The notes beneath the pieces were generated by a model. It did no database searches, had not been told where the DNA came from, and worked only from the letters and a program-made list of their open reading frames with translations. Of a DNA stretch of 49,505 nt, positions 40,707 through 49,505 are shown piece after piece. Numbering within the stretch: the first letter of the stretch is position 1; each line of letters opens with the position of its first letter. The position numbers and the translations under genes were made by a program. The DNA lies in NCBI GenBank assembly GCA_027482245.1, contig JAIXWG010000008.1, positions 1 through 49,505 on the forward strand, read 5' to 3'. Source of the DNA: Acetobacteraceae bacterium. GTDB lineage: Bacteria > Pseudomonadota > Alphaproteobacteria > Acetobacterales > Acetobacteraceae.

Positions 40707-41669
40707 TCAGCGCTGGGGGGGCGGCGCACCGCGCCGGCCCCGTGTTCCGTTGAGAATATCGAACAGGCCGTAACCCGTGACGGCCAGCGCCACCGGGACG
40801 GACATGATGAGAAGCGCCGCATAGGCGCCGCCCAGGACCATGGGTCGGCCGCGCAGGGCGCCCGTGGCGCGATGGAAAGCGGCCAACCCATGCAGGAAGA
40901 CCGGCACCATCAGCGCCAGCAGCAGCGAAAGCTCCACCGCATCGCTCCCGTCATCCGCCACCAGCCAAAGGCCGGCGGCAAGGGCGGGCAGCAGCGCGTA
41001 CCAGGCCGGAAGCCGGGCTTCGCGGAAGGCCGGGCGCGCGGTGATGATGCCGAGGCGGACCAGCAGGCCGGACGCCGCGGCGGCATTGATCAGCAGGGCC
41101 ATGGCGACCCAGAAGCCGATCGCGGCCGCCTTCACCCGCACCAGTTCCACCACCAGCCCCTCGGCCGGCGGCAGCCCCATGCGGGACAGCGCCTGTTCCA
41201 CCGCGCCGCGCAGCGCGCCTTCCAGCCCGCCCGGAACGTCCGACAGCAGCCAGGCCGCCACCGCGACCCCGGCCGCCGGCAGGATGCCGAGCAGGGTGAA
41301 GGACGCCGCCAGGTCCGGCATCGCCGTGCCCGCATGCGGCCCGCGCCGCGATGCCAGCACCAGCGCCGCCGCCGGCGCGCCGAAGACGCCCAGGAAGAGC
41401 CCGGCGCCAAGGCTGCTGCCGACGGCCATGAGCGCGACGAAGGCCACGCCCACCGCCCCGATCACCGCCCCCGCGCCGAAGCCGATGCCCGCCATGAACA
41501 GCGGCATCGGCGCCAGCCAGAGCGTCAGCGCACCCCCGGGCATGCCCCGGAAGCCCCAGAGGGTCAGGACCGCGGCCGCCAGGCCGGCGGCACCGGCGGC
41601 AAGCCAGCGGGGATCGGACGCGATGCGCCGATCCTCCTCCGTCCCCTGCCGCGTGCTGTCCGCCGCCAT
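40707..41669 (-). CDS. DUF2232 family membrane protein
   Basis: The 320-residue polytopic inner-membrane protein has about eight hydrophobic segments and sits between rpsR and rplI, the usual alphaproteobacterial position of DUF2232 proteins. The function is not known. The first about 20 residues are polar (MAADSTRQGTEEDRRIASDP). Confidence 0.82.
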   Translation of the reverse strand: MAADSTRQGTEEDRRIASDPRWLAAGAAGLAAAVLTLWGFRGMPGGALTLWLAPMPLFMAGIGFGAGAVIGAVGVAFVALMAVGSSLGAGLFLGVFGAPAAALVLASRRGPHAGTAMPDLAASFTLLGILPAAGVAVAAWLLSDVPGGLEGALRGAVEQALSRMGLPPAEGLVVELVRVKAAAIGFWVAMALLINAAAASGLLVRLGIITARPAFREARLPAWYALLPALAAGLWLVADDGSDAVELSLLLALMVPVFLHGLAAFHRATGALRGRPMVLGGAYAALLIMSVPVALAVTGYGLFDILNGTRGRRGAPPPQR

Positions 41670-41697
41670 GGCCGTGGCCCCGTCCCCTGGCCGCCCG

Positions 41698-41985
41698 TCA
41701 GTCGTTGATGACGTAGGGCAGCAGGGCCAGGAAGCGCGCGCGCTTGATGGCGTTCGCCAGCTCGCGCTGCTTCTTCGCGCTCACGGCGGTGATGCGGCTC
41801 GGCACGATCTTGCCGCGCTCCGACAGGAAGCGCGACAGCAGGCGGACGTCCTTGTAGTCGATCTTCGGCGCGTTCGGGCCGGAGAAGGGGCAGGACTTGC
41901 GGCGGCGGTAGAACGGCCGGCGGGCGCCCACGGCGGGGCGGCGCATGGCGGGGTTCAGCGAAATCTCTTCGTTGCGGTCGGACAT
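41698..41985 (-). CDS. rpsR: 30S ribosomal protein bS18
   Basis: The 95-residue protein contains [19 protein letters not shown] and the core [40 protein letters not shown]. It binds bS6 in the ribosome and is coded 6 bases after rpsF, as is usual. Confidence 0.96.
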   Translation of the reverse strand: MSDRNEEISLNPAMRRPAVGARRPFYRRRKSCPFSGPNAPKIDYKDVRLLSRFLSERGKIVPSRITAVSAKKQRELANAIKRARFLALLPYVIND

Positions 41986-41991
41986 TTCAGA

Positions 41992-42468
41992 TCACTCCTC
42001 GCCCGGGCCCATGTCCATCTCTTCACGCGGACGCGCGCGGTATTCCTCGCGGTCGTCGCGCTCACGCCCACCGCCGGTGCGGCCGGAGCCGAAGCGGCCG
42101 GCGGGGCGGGGACCACGGAAGCCGCGGTCACGCTCACGATCCTCGCCACGGCGGGCCAGGATGGCGGAGGGCGCCTCGTCGATCGCCTCGATCCGCAGCG
42201 TCAGGCTGCGCAGCACGTCCTCATGCAGGCCGAGCTGGCGCTCGACTTCCAGCATCGCGGCCGGCGGCGCGGAGATGCCGAGGAGCATGTAATGCGCCTT
42301 GCGGTTCTTCTTGATCTTGTAGGCGAGGCCGCGGAGGCCCCAGTATTCCTGCTTCTTGACCTCGCCGCCCTGCTCGCCGACCGTCGTCGCCACCTGGGCG
42401 GCGATCGCCTCGACCTGCTGCTGCGTGATGTCGTTGCGCGCCATGAGCACGCATTCATACAAGGGCAT
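41992..42468 (-). CDS. rpsF: 30S ribosomal protein bS6
   Basis: The 158-residue protein starts MPLYECVLMARNDITQQQVE and has EYWGLRGLAYKIKKNRKAHY, the bS6 core. The last about 45 residues are Arg/Gly/Glu-rich, longer than E. coli's. GGAGGGA lies 5 bases before the ATG. A short leader hairpin (GGCTG/CAGCC, about 42483-42495) is possible; whether it is the S6:S18 control element is not shown. Bases 42469-42635 have no gene. Confidence 0.96.
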   Translation of the reverse strand: MPLYECVLMARNDITQQQVEAIAAQVATTVGEQGGEVKKQEYWGLRGLAYKIKKNRKAHYMLLGISAPPAAMLEVERQLGLHEDVLRSLTLRIEAIDEAPSAILARRGEDRERDRGFRGPRPAGRFGSGRTGGGRERDDREEYRARPREEMDMGPGEE

Positions 42469-42635
42469 CGGGTCCCTCCGGCTGTCTCAGCCCAGGCGTC
42501 CCCCGGCACCATGCCAGGGTCACGCACGAACGGGCATAGCCGGGACCGATGCCTCGGGTCCCGGCAGGGAAGCGCGGCGTAAAGCACGGCCGCCCCGCCG
42601 GGGCAAGAATTGAATCGGGCGCCGCCTGCGTTCCG

Positions 42636-45600
42636 TTACGGATCCAGCAGGATATTGGCCGCCGTCAGCACCGGGCTGCCGGTGAAGGTCGCGATCACCA
42701 CCGCCCCGCCCGCCCCGCTGCCATCCGCGTCATACCGCAGCACGCCCGCCGTGGTGTCATAGAGGAACCGCTGCGCGGCCGTGCCGGCGGCCGCCAGGCC
42801 CGCGCCGGCAGCGAAGGCGCCGGGGTCCAGCGCCCCCGACCCGCCGCCGAAGGCGCTGCCCTGGAAGACCAGCCGGTCCTCCGCCACGGTGAAGCCGGCG
42901 ATGGTGTCGCCGCCCTCCGTCGCGTCGGCCCAGTAGAAGCGGTCCGCATCGGCGCCGCCGGAGAGGCTGTCCGCCCCCGCGCCGCCCCAGAGCGTATCCG
43001 CCCCCGCCCCGCCAGACAGCGTATCGCCCAGCGCGCCGCCCACCAGGCTGTCCGCGCCCCCGCCGGCGGTGATGGCATTGGCGAGCGCATTGCCGGACAG
43101 GGTCTGCCCGCTGCCGGTGCCGACCAGGCGCTCCACCTCCGCCCCCAGCACGTAGCTGGACAGCGCGGTGCGGACGGTGTCGCCCGTGCCGCCGCCCGGC
43201 AGTTCCAGCACCACGTCGCCTGCGTCGTCCACGATGTAGACGTCGTTGGAGGCCCCGCCCGCCAGGCTGTCGGCGCCGACCCCGCCATCCAGCGTATCCG
43301 CGCCGTTGTTGCCGGCCAGGGTGTCCTGCCCGTCGCCACCGGCCAGGCTGTCCGCGCCGCCATTGCCGGTGATGAGGTTGGCCGCCGTATTCCCCGCCAG
43401 GGTCTGCGCGCCGGCGCTGGTGCCGGTCAGGTTCTCGACCTCCGCGATGCCGCCCAGGCTGTAGCTCGCCAGCGCCGTGCGGATCGTGTCCGTCCCTTCC
43501 CCGGCCAGTTCCAGCACCAGGTCCAGCAGATCCCCCACGAGGAAGACATCGTTGCCCGCGCCGCCGGCCATCGTATCCGCGGCGGCCCCGCCATCCAGCG
43601 TATCAGCCCCCGCATCGCCGAAGAGGCTGTCGCCGCCCGCGCCCCCGGCGATCTCGTTGCCGAGGCCGTTGCCCGCCAGCGTCTGCCCGCCCGCCGAGGT
43701 GCCGGTCAGGTTCTCCACCTCCGCGCCCAGGGTGTAGCTGGACAGGCTGGTGCGAACCCGGTCGGCGGTGCCGCCAGCGGCCAGTTCCAGCACCAGGTCA
43801 CCGATGTCGTCCACGACATAGACGTCACTGGAGGTGCCGCCCGCCATGCTGTCGGCGCCCGTGCCGCCATCCAGCGTATCGGCGCCCGCATTGCCCGCCA
43901 GCGTATCCGCGCCGGCGAGGCCCGAGAGGCTGTCCGCGCCACTGTTGCCCGCGATGACATTGTCGAGGCCCTGGCCGGACAGGGTCTGCCCCCCGGTGGA
44001 GGTGCCGGTCAGGTTCTCGACCTCCGCCGCCAGCACATGAGTCGCCAGCGCCGTGCGGACAGTGTCCGTGCCCTCCCCGGCCGCCTCCAGCACCTGGTCG
44101 GCGGCGTTGTCGAGGAGGTAGACATCGTCGCCGAGGCCGCCCGCCAGGCTGTCCGCCCCCGCGCCGCCATCCAGCGTATCGGCATCGAGCCCGCCCGACA
44201 GCGTATCGCTGCCCGCCGCGCCGATGATGCTGTTGGCGCCGTCATTGCCGGTCAGGAGCTGGCTGGTCCCGATGCCGCGCAGATGCTCCACCGCGGCGAG
44301 GCCCGCGATCGAGTAGCTGGCCAGCGTGGTGCGGAGTTGGTCGGCGGTGTCGGTGCCGGCCTCATCCACCACGTCGCCCGCGTCATCCACGATGTAGATG
44401 TCATTGCCCGCGCCGCCGGAGAGGCGGTCCGCCCCCGCGCCGCCATCCAGCGTATCCGCACCCGCCGTGCCGGTGATGGTGTTGGCGCCGGCATTGCCGG
44501 TCAGGGCCTGGGCGGTGCCGGTGCCGGCGAGGATTTCGACCTCCGCCGCCAGCGTGTAGGCGGCGAGCGCGGTGCGGACGGTGTCCGTGCCCTCACCGGC
44601 CTGCTCCAGCACCAGGTCGCCGGCATTGTCGACGATGTAGAGGTCGTCATCCCCGCCGCCGGCCAGGCTGTCCGCGCCTGCGCCGCCATCCAGCGTATCG
44701 GCCCCGGCCAGGCCCGCCAGCGTATCCGCACCGGTGCCGCCGGTGATGCGGTTGGCCTCCGCCTGGCCTGTCAGGACCTGGCTGGTGCCGATGCCGGTCA
44801 GGTTCTCGACCCCGGCGGCCAGGGTGTAGGTCGCGGCGGAGGCGCGGACGAGGTCCGTGCCCTCCCCCGCCGCTTCGATGACGAGGTCGCCGGCATCGTC
44901 GGCAAGGTAGGTGTCGTCCCCGGCGCCGCCCGCCATGGTATCGATGCCCGCGCCGCCATTGAGGCTGTCGGCACCGCTGCCCCCGACCAGGCTGTCATCG
45001 CCCCCACCGCCGGAGAGCGTATCCGTGCCGCCCCCGCCGGTGATGGTGTTGTCGACCGCATTGCCGGCGAGTGACTGGGAGGCCGCGCTGCCTTCCAGCA
45101 GTTCGGCATCGGTCGCGAGCGTGTAGGTGGTGAGGGTGGTGCGGACGGTATCGGTGCCGCCCGTATCGCTGATCGCGTCGCCGGCGTTGTCCACGACGTA
45201 GACATCACCGCCGAGCCCGCCCGAGAGGCTGTCCGCCCCCGCGCCGCCATCCAGCGTATCCGCACCCGCCGCGCCCGTGATGGTGTTCGCGCCGGCATTG
45301 CCGGTCAGCGCCTGGGCGCTGCCCGTGCCTGTCAGCAGTTCGACGTTGGCCGCAAGCGTGTAGGCCACCAGCGCCGTGCGGACCTCATCCGTGCCGGCGC
45401 CGACGACCGTGCTCTCCAGCACCGCGTCGCCCGCATTGTCGATGAGGTAGACATCATCGCCGAGCCCGCCGGCCAGGCTGTCCGCCCCCGCCCCACCATC
45501 CAGCGTATCGGCGCCCGCCGTGCCGCCGATGGTGTTCGCGCCCGCATTGCCCGTCAGCGCCTGCGCCGTGCCGGTGCCTGTCAGGATCTCGACTTCGGCA

Positions 45601-48600
45601 GCCAGGGTGTAGGCGGCCAGTGCGGTGCGGACCGTATCGGTGCCTTCGCCGGCCAGTTCCAGCACTGCATCGGTAGCGTCGTCCACGACGTAGACGTCGT
45701 TCCCCGCGCCGCCCGCCAGGCTGTCGGCACCCGCCCCGCCATTCAGCGTATCGGCGCCCGCCGTGCCCGTGATGGTGTTGGCGCCCGCATTGCCCGTCAG
45801 CGCCTGCGCCGTGCCGGTGCCGACCAGCAGTTCCGCGTCGGCGGTAAGCGTGTAGGCCGCCAGCGCGGTCCTGACGGCATCGATGCCGCCCGCGTCGCTG
45901 ATCGCGTCGCCCGCATTGTCGATGACGTAGACATCGTCGCCGAGCCCACCGGCCAGGCTGTCCGCACCCGCCCCGCCATCCAGCGTATCGGCGCCCGCCG
46001 TGCCGGTGATGGTGTTCGCGCCGGCATTGCCGGTCAGCGTCTGGGCGCTGCCTGTGCCGGTCAGGAATTCGACGTTGGCGGCGAGCGTGTAGGCGGCGAG
46101 CGCCGTGCGGACCTCATCCGTACCGGCGCCGACCAGCGTGCTCTCCAGCACCGCATCGCCCGCATTGTCGATGAGGTAGACGTCATCGCCGAGGCCGCCG
46201 GCCAGGCTATCCGCCCCTGACCCGCCATCCAGCGTATCGGCACCCGCCGTGCCGCCGATGGTGTTCGCGCCGGCATTGCCCGTCAGCGCCTGCGCCGTGC
46301 CGGTGCCGGTCAGGTTCTCGACCTCGGCGGCAAGGGTGTAGGCGGCGAGTGCGGTGCGGACGCTGTCCGTGCCCTCGCCGGCCAGTTCCAGCACCGTGTC
46401 GCCCGCATCATCCACGAGGTAGGCGTCGTTCCCGTCGCCGCCGGCCATGACATCCGCGCCGCCGCCGCCAGTCAGGCTGTCCGCGCCAAGCCCGCCCGAG
46501 AGGCTGTCATCGCCGAGATCGCCGGCCAGCGTATCGGCACCCGCGGTGCCGCTGATGGTGTTGGCGCCTGCATTGCCCGTCAGCGCCTGCGCCGTACCGG
46601 TGCCCACCAGCAGCTCCGCATCTGCCGCCAGCGTATAGGCCGCCAGCGCGGTCCTGACGGTGTCGATACCGCCCGCGTCGCTGATCACGTCGCCGGCGTT
46701 GTCGATGACAAAGACATCGTCGCCGAGCCCGCCCGAGAGGCTGTCCGCCCCCGCGCCGCCATCGAGCGTATCAGCACCAGCGGTGCCGCTGATGGTGTTC
46801 GCGCCGGCATTGCCGGTCAGCGCCTGGGCGCTGCCTGCGCCAGTCAGGAATTCGACGTTGGTCGCCAGCGTATAGGCCGCCAGCGCCGTGCGGACCTCGT
46901 CCGTGCCGCCGCCGACCACCGTGCTCTCCAGCACCGCATCGCCCGCATGGTCGATGATGTAGACGTCATCGCCGAGCCCGCCGGCCAGGCTGTCCGCGCC
47001 CGCCCCACCATCCAGCGTATCGGCGCCCGCCGTGCCGCCGATGGTGTTCGCGCCGGCGTTGCCCGTCAGCGCCTGTGCCGTGCCGGTGCCGACGAGTACC
47101 TCGGTTTCCGCCGCCAGGGTGCAGGCCGCCAGCGTGGTGCGGACCGTGTCAGTGCCTTCACCAGCCAGCTCCAGCACCGAATCGCCGGCCTCGTCGACGA
47201 TGTAGACGTCATTGCCCGCGCCGCCCGCCAGGCTGTCGGCGCCCACCCCGCCATTCAGCGTATCGGCACCCGCGGTGCCGCTGATGGTGTTGGCGCCGGC
47301 ATTGCCGGTCAGCGCCTGCGCGCTGCCCGTGCCGACCAGCAGTTCCGCGTCGGCGGAAAGCGTGTAGGCCGCCAGCGCGGTCCTGACGGCATCGATGCCG
47401 CCCGCATCGCTGATCGCGTCGCCCGCATTGTCGATGACGTAGACATCATCGCCGAGGCCACCCGAAAGGCTGTCGGCGCCCGCCGCACCATCCAGCGTAT
47501 CTGCACCGGCGGTGCCGCTGATCGTGTTGGCGCCGCTGTTGCCCGTCAGCGCCTGCGCGCTGCCCGTGCCGGTCAGGATCTCGACATTCGCCGCCAGCGT
47601 ATGGGCCGCCAGCGCCGTCCGCACCTCATCCACGCCGGCACCCGCGACCGTGCTTTCCAGCACTGCGTCGCCGGCATCGTCGATGACATAGACATCATTG
47701 CCGAGCCCACCCGAGAGGCTGTCGGCGCCCAGGCCACCATCCAGCGTATCGGCGCCCGCCGTGCCGCTGATGGTGTTCGCGCCGGCATTGCCCGTCAGCG
47801 CCTGCGCCGTGCCGGTGCCGACCAGCAGCTCGACCTCCGCCGCCAGGGTGTAGGCCGCCAGCGTGGTGCGGAGGGTGTCCGTGCCCTCGCCCGCCAGTTC
47901 CAGCACCGCGTCGCCGATGGCGTCCAGGACATAGACGTCGTTGCCAGCCCCGCCGACCAGGCTGTCCGCGCCGCCGCCGCCATCCAGCGTATCCGCACCC
48001 GCGGTCCCGATGACCGTATTGGCGCCCGCATTGCCCGTCAGCGCCTGCGCGCTGCCCGTGCCGACCAGCAGCTCGGCCTCCGCCGCCAGCACCACGGCGG
48101 CCGCCGCGGCCTGCACCGTGTCGGCGCCGCCGCCGGCCAGTTCCAGCACCGCGTCGCCGGTGACGTCGAGGATGTAGAGGTCATCGCCGGCACCACCCGC
48201 CAGGCTGTCCGCCCCCGCGCCGCCATCCAGCGTATCGCCGCCGGCCGAGCCGATGATGGTGTTCGCCAGCGCATTGCCCGTCAGCGCCTGCGACAGGCCC
48301 GTGCCGGCCAGCACCTCGATCTCCGCCCCCAGCGCATAGGCCGCCAGGGAGACGCGGACCGTGTCGGTGCCCGCGGCCGCTGCCTCGGTCACCGAATCGC
48401 CGATCTCGTCCACCCCATAGACGTCGTTGCCGGCACCGCCGGCCATGCTGTCCGCGCCCGTGCCGCCGTCCAGCGTATCGGCGCCGGTACCACCGACCAG
48501 CGTATCCGCGCCATCGAAGCCGGCCAGGCTGTTCGCGCCGGCCGTCGCGCGGATGACATTCGCGCCGGCATGGCCCGCCAGTACCTGGCCGCTGCCCGTG

Positions 48601-49505
48601 CCCGTCAAATTCTCCAGCGTCCCCACCAGCGTATAGGCGCCGAGGCTGGCCTCCACGAGATCGGTGCCACCGCCCGCAAGCTCCACCACGACGTCGCCGA
48701 CATCATCGACGCCATAGGTGTCGTTGCCCGCGCCGCCCGCCATGACGTCCGCGCCGGTGCCGCCGACCAGGCTGTCCGCCTCCGTGCCGCCGGCCAGGCT
48801 GTCATTGCCCGCGCCGCCCGACAGCGTATCGGCACCGCCGCCGCCCAGGATCGTGTTGGCGAGGCCGTTGCCCGAGAGCGACTGCGCGGCGGCCGTGCCC
48901 TGCAGCACCTCCACTTCCGCCGCCAGGACATGCGTGGCGAGCCCCGTGCGGACGGTGTCGGTGCCCGCGCCCGCGGCCTCCACCACCACATCCCCCGCAT
49001 CGTCGACAAAGTAGAGGTCGTCGCCACCGCCGCCCGCCAGCCGGTCCGCGCCCACCCCGCCATCCAGTGTATCGGCGCCCGCCGTGCCGGTGATGGTGTT
49101 GGCGCCGCTGTTGCCCGTCAGCGCCTGCGCACTGCCCGTGCCGGTCAGGTTCTCGACATTGGCCAGGCTTGCCAGCGAATAGGCCGCCAGCGCGGTCCGG
49201 ATCGTATCCGTGCCCGCGGCTGCTGCCTCCACCACCACGTCCGCGAGGCTGTCCACGACATAGACGTCGTTGCCCGCCAGGCCTGCCAGCGTGTCGGCAC
49301 CCAGGCCGCCATCCAGCGTATCCGCCCCCGCCGCGCCGGTGATGGAATTGGCCAGCCCGTTGCCCGTCAGCGCCGCATTAGTCGCGGTGCCGACCAGGTG
49401 CTCCACCTCCGCCGCCAGCGTGTAGCTGGCCAGGCTGACGCGCACGGTATCAACGCCACCGCCCGCCAGTTCGAGCACCGCGTCGCCAACGTTGTCGAGC
49501 ACATA
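42636..49505 (-). CDS. Giant RTX-like repeat protein, C-terminal part (5' end outside window)
   Basis: More than 2288 residues are visible and the frame runs off the window edge. The protein is about 25 modules of about 80-100 residues. Each has a calcium-binding RTX stretch ([16 protein letters not shown]), then a D-D-V-Y-x-V-D segment, a linker ([19 protein letters not shown]) and [12 protein letters not shown]. The last 100 residues leave the repeat pattern ([20 protein letters not shown] to ILLDP), fitting a type I secretion signal. It is probably exported and folds on calcium. No T1SS genes are in the window. Confidence 0.88.
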   Translation of the reverse strand, partial: YVLDNVGDAVLELAGGGVDTVRVSLASYTLAAEVEHLVGTATNAALTGNGLANSITGAAGADTLDGGLGADTLAGLAGNDVYVVDSLADVVVEAAAAGTDTIRTALAAYSLASLANVENLTGTGSAQALTGNSGANTITGTAGADTLDGGVGADRLAGGGGDDLYFVDDAGDVVVEAAGAGTDTVRTGLATHVLAAEVEVLQGTAAAQSLSGNGLANTILGGGGADTLSGGAGNDSLAGGTEADSLVGGTGADVMAGGAGNDTYGVDDVGDVVVELAGGGTDLVEASLGAYTLVGTLENLTGTGSGQVLAGHAGANVIRATAGANSLAGFDGADTLVGGTGADTLDGGTGADSMAGGAGNDVYGVDEIGDSVTEAAAAGTDTVRVSLAAYALGAEIEVLAGTGLSQALTGNALANTIIGSAGGDTLDGGAGADSLAGGAGDDLYILDVTGDAVLELAGGGADTVQAAAAAVVLAAEAELLVGTGSAQALTGNAGANTVIGTAGADTLDGGGGADSLVGGAGNDVYVLDAIGDAVLELAGEGTDTLRTTLAAYTLAAEVELLVGTGTAQALTGNAGANTISGTAGADTLDGGLGADSLSGGLGNDVYVIDDAGDAVLESTVAGAGVDEVRTALAAHTLAANVEILTGTGSAQALTGNSGANTISGTAGADTLDGAAGADSLSGGLGDDVYVIDNAGDAISDAGGIDAVRTALAAYTLSADAELLVGTGSAQALTGNAGANTISGTAGADTLNGGVGADSLAGGAGNDVYIVDEAGDSVLELAGEGTDTVRTTLAACTLAAETEVLVGTGTAQALTGNAGANTIGGTAGADTLDGGAGADSLAGGLGDDVYIIDHAGDAVLESTVVGGGTDEVRTALAAYTLATNVEFLTGAGSAQALTGNAGANTISGTAGADTLDGGAGADSLSGGLGDDVFVIDNAGDVISDAGGIDTVRTALAAYTLAADAELLVGTGTAQALTGNAGANTISGTAGADTLAGDLGDDSLSGGLGADSLTGGGGADVMAGGDGNDAYLVDDAGDTVLELAGEGTDSVRTALAAYTLAAEVENLTGTGTAQALTGNAGANTIGGTAGADTLDGGSGADSLAGGLGDDVYLIDNAGDAVLESTLVGAGTDEVRTALAAYTLAANVEFLTGTGSAQTLTGNAGANTITGTAGADTLDGGAGADSLAGGLGDDVYVIDNAGDAISDAGGIDAVRTALAAYTLTADAELLVGTGTAQALTGNAGANTITGTAGADTLNGGAGADSLAGGAGNDVYVVDDATDAVLELAGEGTDTVRTALAAYTLAAEVEILTGTGTAQALTGNAGANTIGGTAGADTLDGGAGADSLAGGLGDDVYLIDNAGDAVLESTVVGAGTDEVRTALVAYTLAANVELLTGTGSAQALTGNAGANTITGAAGADTLDGGAGADSLSGGLGGDVYVVDNAGDAISDTGGTDTVRTTLTTYTLATDAELLEGSAASQSLAGNAVDNTITGGGGTDTLSGGGGDDSLVGGSGADSLNGGAGIDTMAGGAGDDTYLADDAGDLVIEAAGEGTDLVRASAATYTLAAGVENLTGIGTSQVLTGQAEANRITGGTGADTLAGLAGADTLDGGAGADSLAGGGDDDLYIVDNAGDLVLEQAGEGTDTVRTALAAYTLAAEVEILAGTGTAQALTGNAGANTITGTAGADTLDGGAGADRLSGGAGNDIYIVDDAGDVVDEAGTDTADQLRTTLASYSIAGLAAVEHLRGIGTSQLLTGNDGANSIIGAAGSDTLSGGLDADTLDGGAGADSLAGGLGDDVYLLDNAADQVLEAAGEGTDTVRTALATHVLAAEVENLTGTSTGGQTLSGQGLDNVIAGNSGADSLSGLAGADTLAGNAGADTLDGGTGADSMAGGTSSDVYVVDDIGDLVLELAAGGTADRVRTSLSSYTLGAEVENLTGTSAGGQTLAGNGLGNEIAGGAGGDSLFGDAGADTLDGGAAADTMAGGAGNDVFLVGDLLDLVLELAGEGTDTIRTALASYSLGGIAEVENLTGTSAGAQTLAGNTAANLITGNGGADSLAGGDGQDTLAGNNGADTLDGGVGADSLAGGASNDVYIVDDAGDVVLELPGGGTGDTVRTALSSYVLGAEVERLVGTGSGQTLSGNALANAITAGGGADSLVGGALGDTLSGGAGADTLWGGAGADSLSGGADADRFYWADATEGGDTIAGFTVAEDRLVFQGSAFGGGSGALDPGAFAAGAGLAAAGTAAQRFLYDTTAGVLRYDADGSGAGGAVVIATFTGSPVLTAANILLDP
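44890..47920. repeat. Higher-order tandem array: four units of three RTX modules
   Basis: From residue order, modules with the linkers LELAGEGTD, then [13 protein letters not shown], then SDAGGID follow each other and the set recurs four times, each about 750 bp. The modules on either side do not follow this order. Boundaries are approximate. Confidence 0.75.

Noticed and set aside
42469..42635. S6:S18 autoregulatory leader
   Set aside because: A short stem is possible, but I could not match the known motif with confidence.
42549..45074. 841-residue plus-strand frame over the RTX-like gene
   Set aside because: Shadow of the repeat array; Arg/Ala/Gly-rich and without recognisable features.

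Overview
The window comes from a GC-rich alphaproteobacterium. The layout rpsF-rpsR-DUF2232 gene-rplI-dnaB-acetyltransferase-alr-mlaE-mlaF ... radA-cvpA-purF and the style of the proteins suggest Acetobacteraceae (Roseomonas-like). That placement is inferred from gene order and protein character, not from a marker gene.

Region 1 (1-15873) is accessory DNA: two elements in tandem at the 3' end of a tRNA-Thr(CGT) gene. A 46-bp sequence running from the anticodon loop to CCA occurs at 6565-6610 and 15828-15873. Neither copy has the 5' half of the tRNA, so the intact gene should lie left of the window. Element 1 (1 to 6610, left end not seen) has a divergent operator with three AGAGATATC repeats, a ribbon-helix-helix protein, a small serine recombinase, a chain of tiny coupled genes, a piece of a chemotaxis receptor, a secreted nuclease-like protein and an acyltransferase. 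Element 2 (6611-15873) is a compact replicative island: tyrosine integrase, unknown 232-aa protein, AlpA-like regulator, a 28-aa membrane peptide, zinc-ribbon protein, Toprim primase and DUF3987 protein. Its cargo is a second nuclease-like protein, a Cys-rich repeat protein, a lipoprotein and a frameshifted gene. No capsid, tail or terminase gene is visible, so it looks like a satellite or integrative island.

Region 2 (15874-26731) is probably native chromosome. It has an IalB-family periplasmic protein, a 2172-residue autotransporter with a glycine-rich part and tandem passenger repeats, and an aapJ-aapQ-aapM-like amino-acid ABC transporter with no ATPase gene beside it.

Region 3 (26729-42468) is a housekeeping block on the minus strand (ribosomal proteins, dnaB, alr, MlaE/MlaF-type transporter, radA, cvpA, purF, SDR). 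Foreign-looking modules interrupt it: a BrnT/BrnA toxin-antitoxin pair between radA and cvpA, and, between mlaF and radA, a serine hydrolase, a Cys-rich copper-protein-like gene, a RES/Xre toxin-antitoxin pair and an orphan gene. Dual-hairpin repeats fill several gene junctions.

Region 4 (42636 to the end) is the 3' part of a giant RTX-like repeat protein, probably a type I secretion substrate. Its middle is a higher-order array: four tandem copies of a three-module unit.
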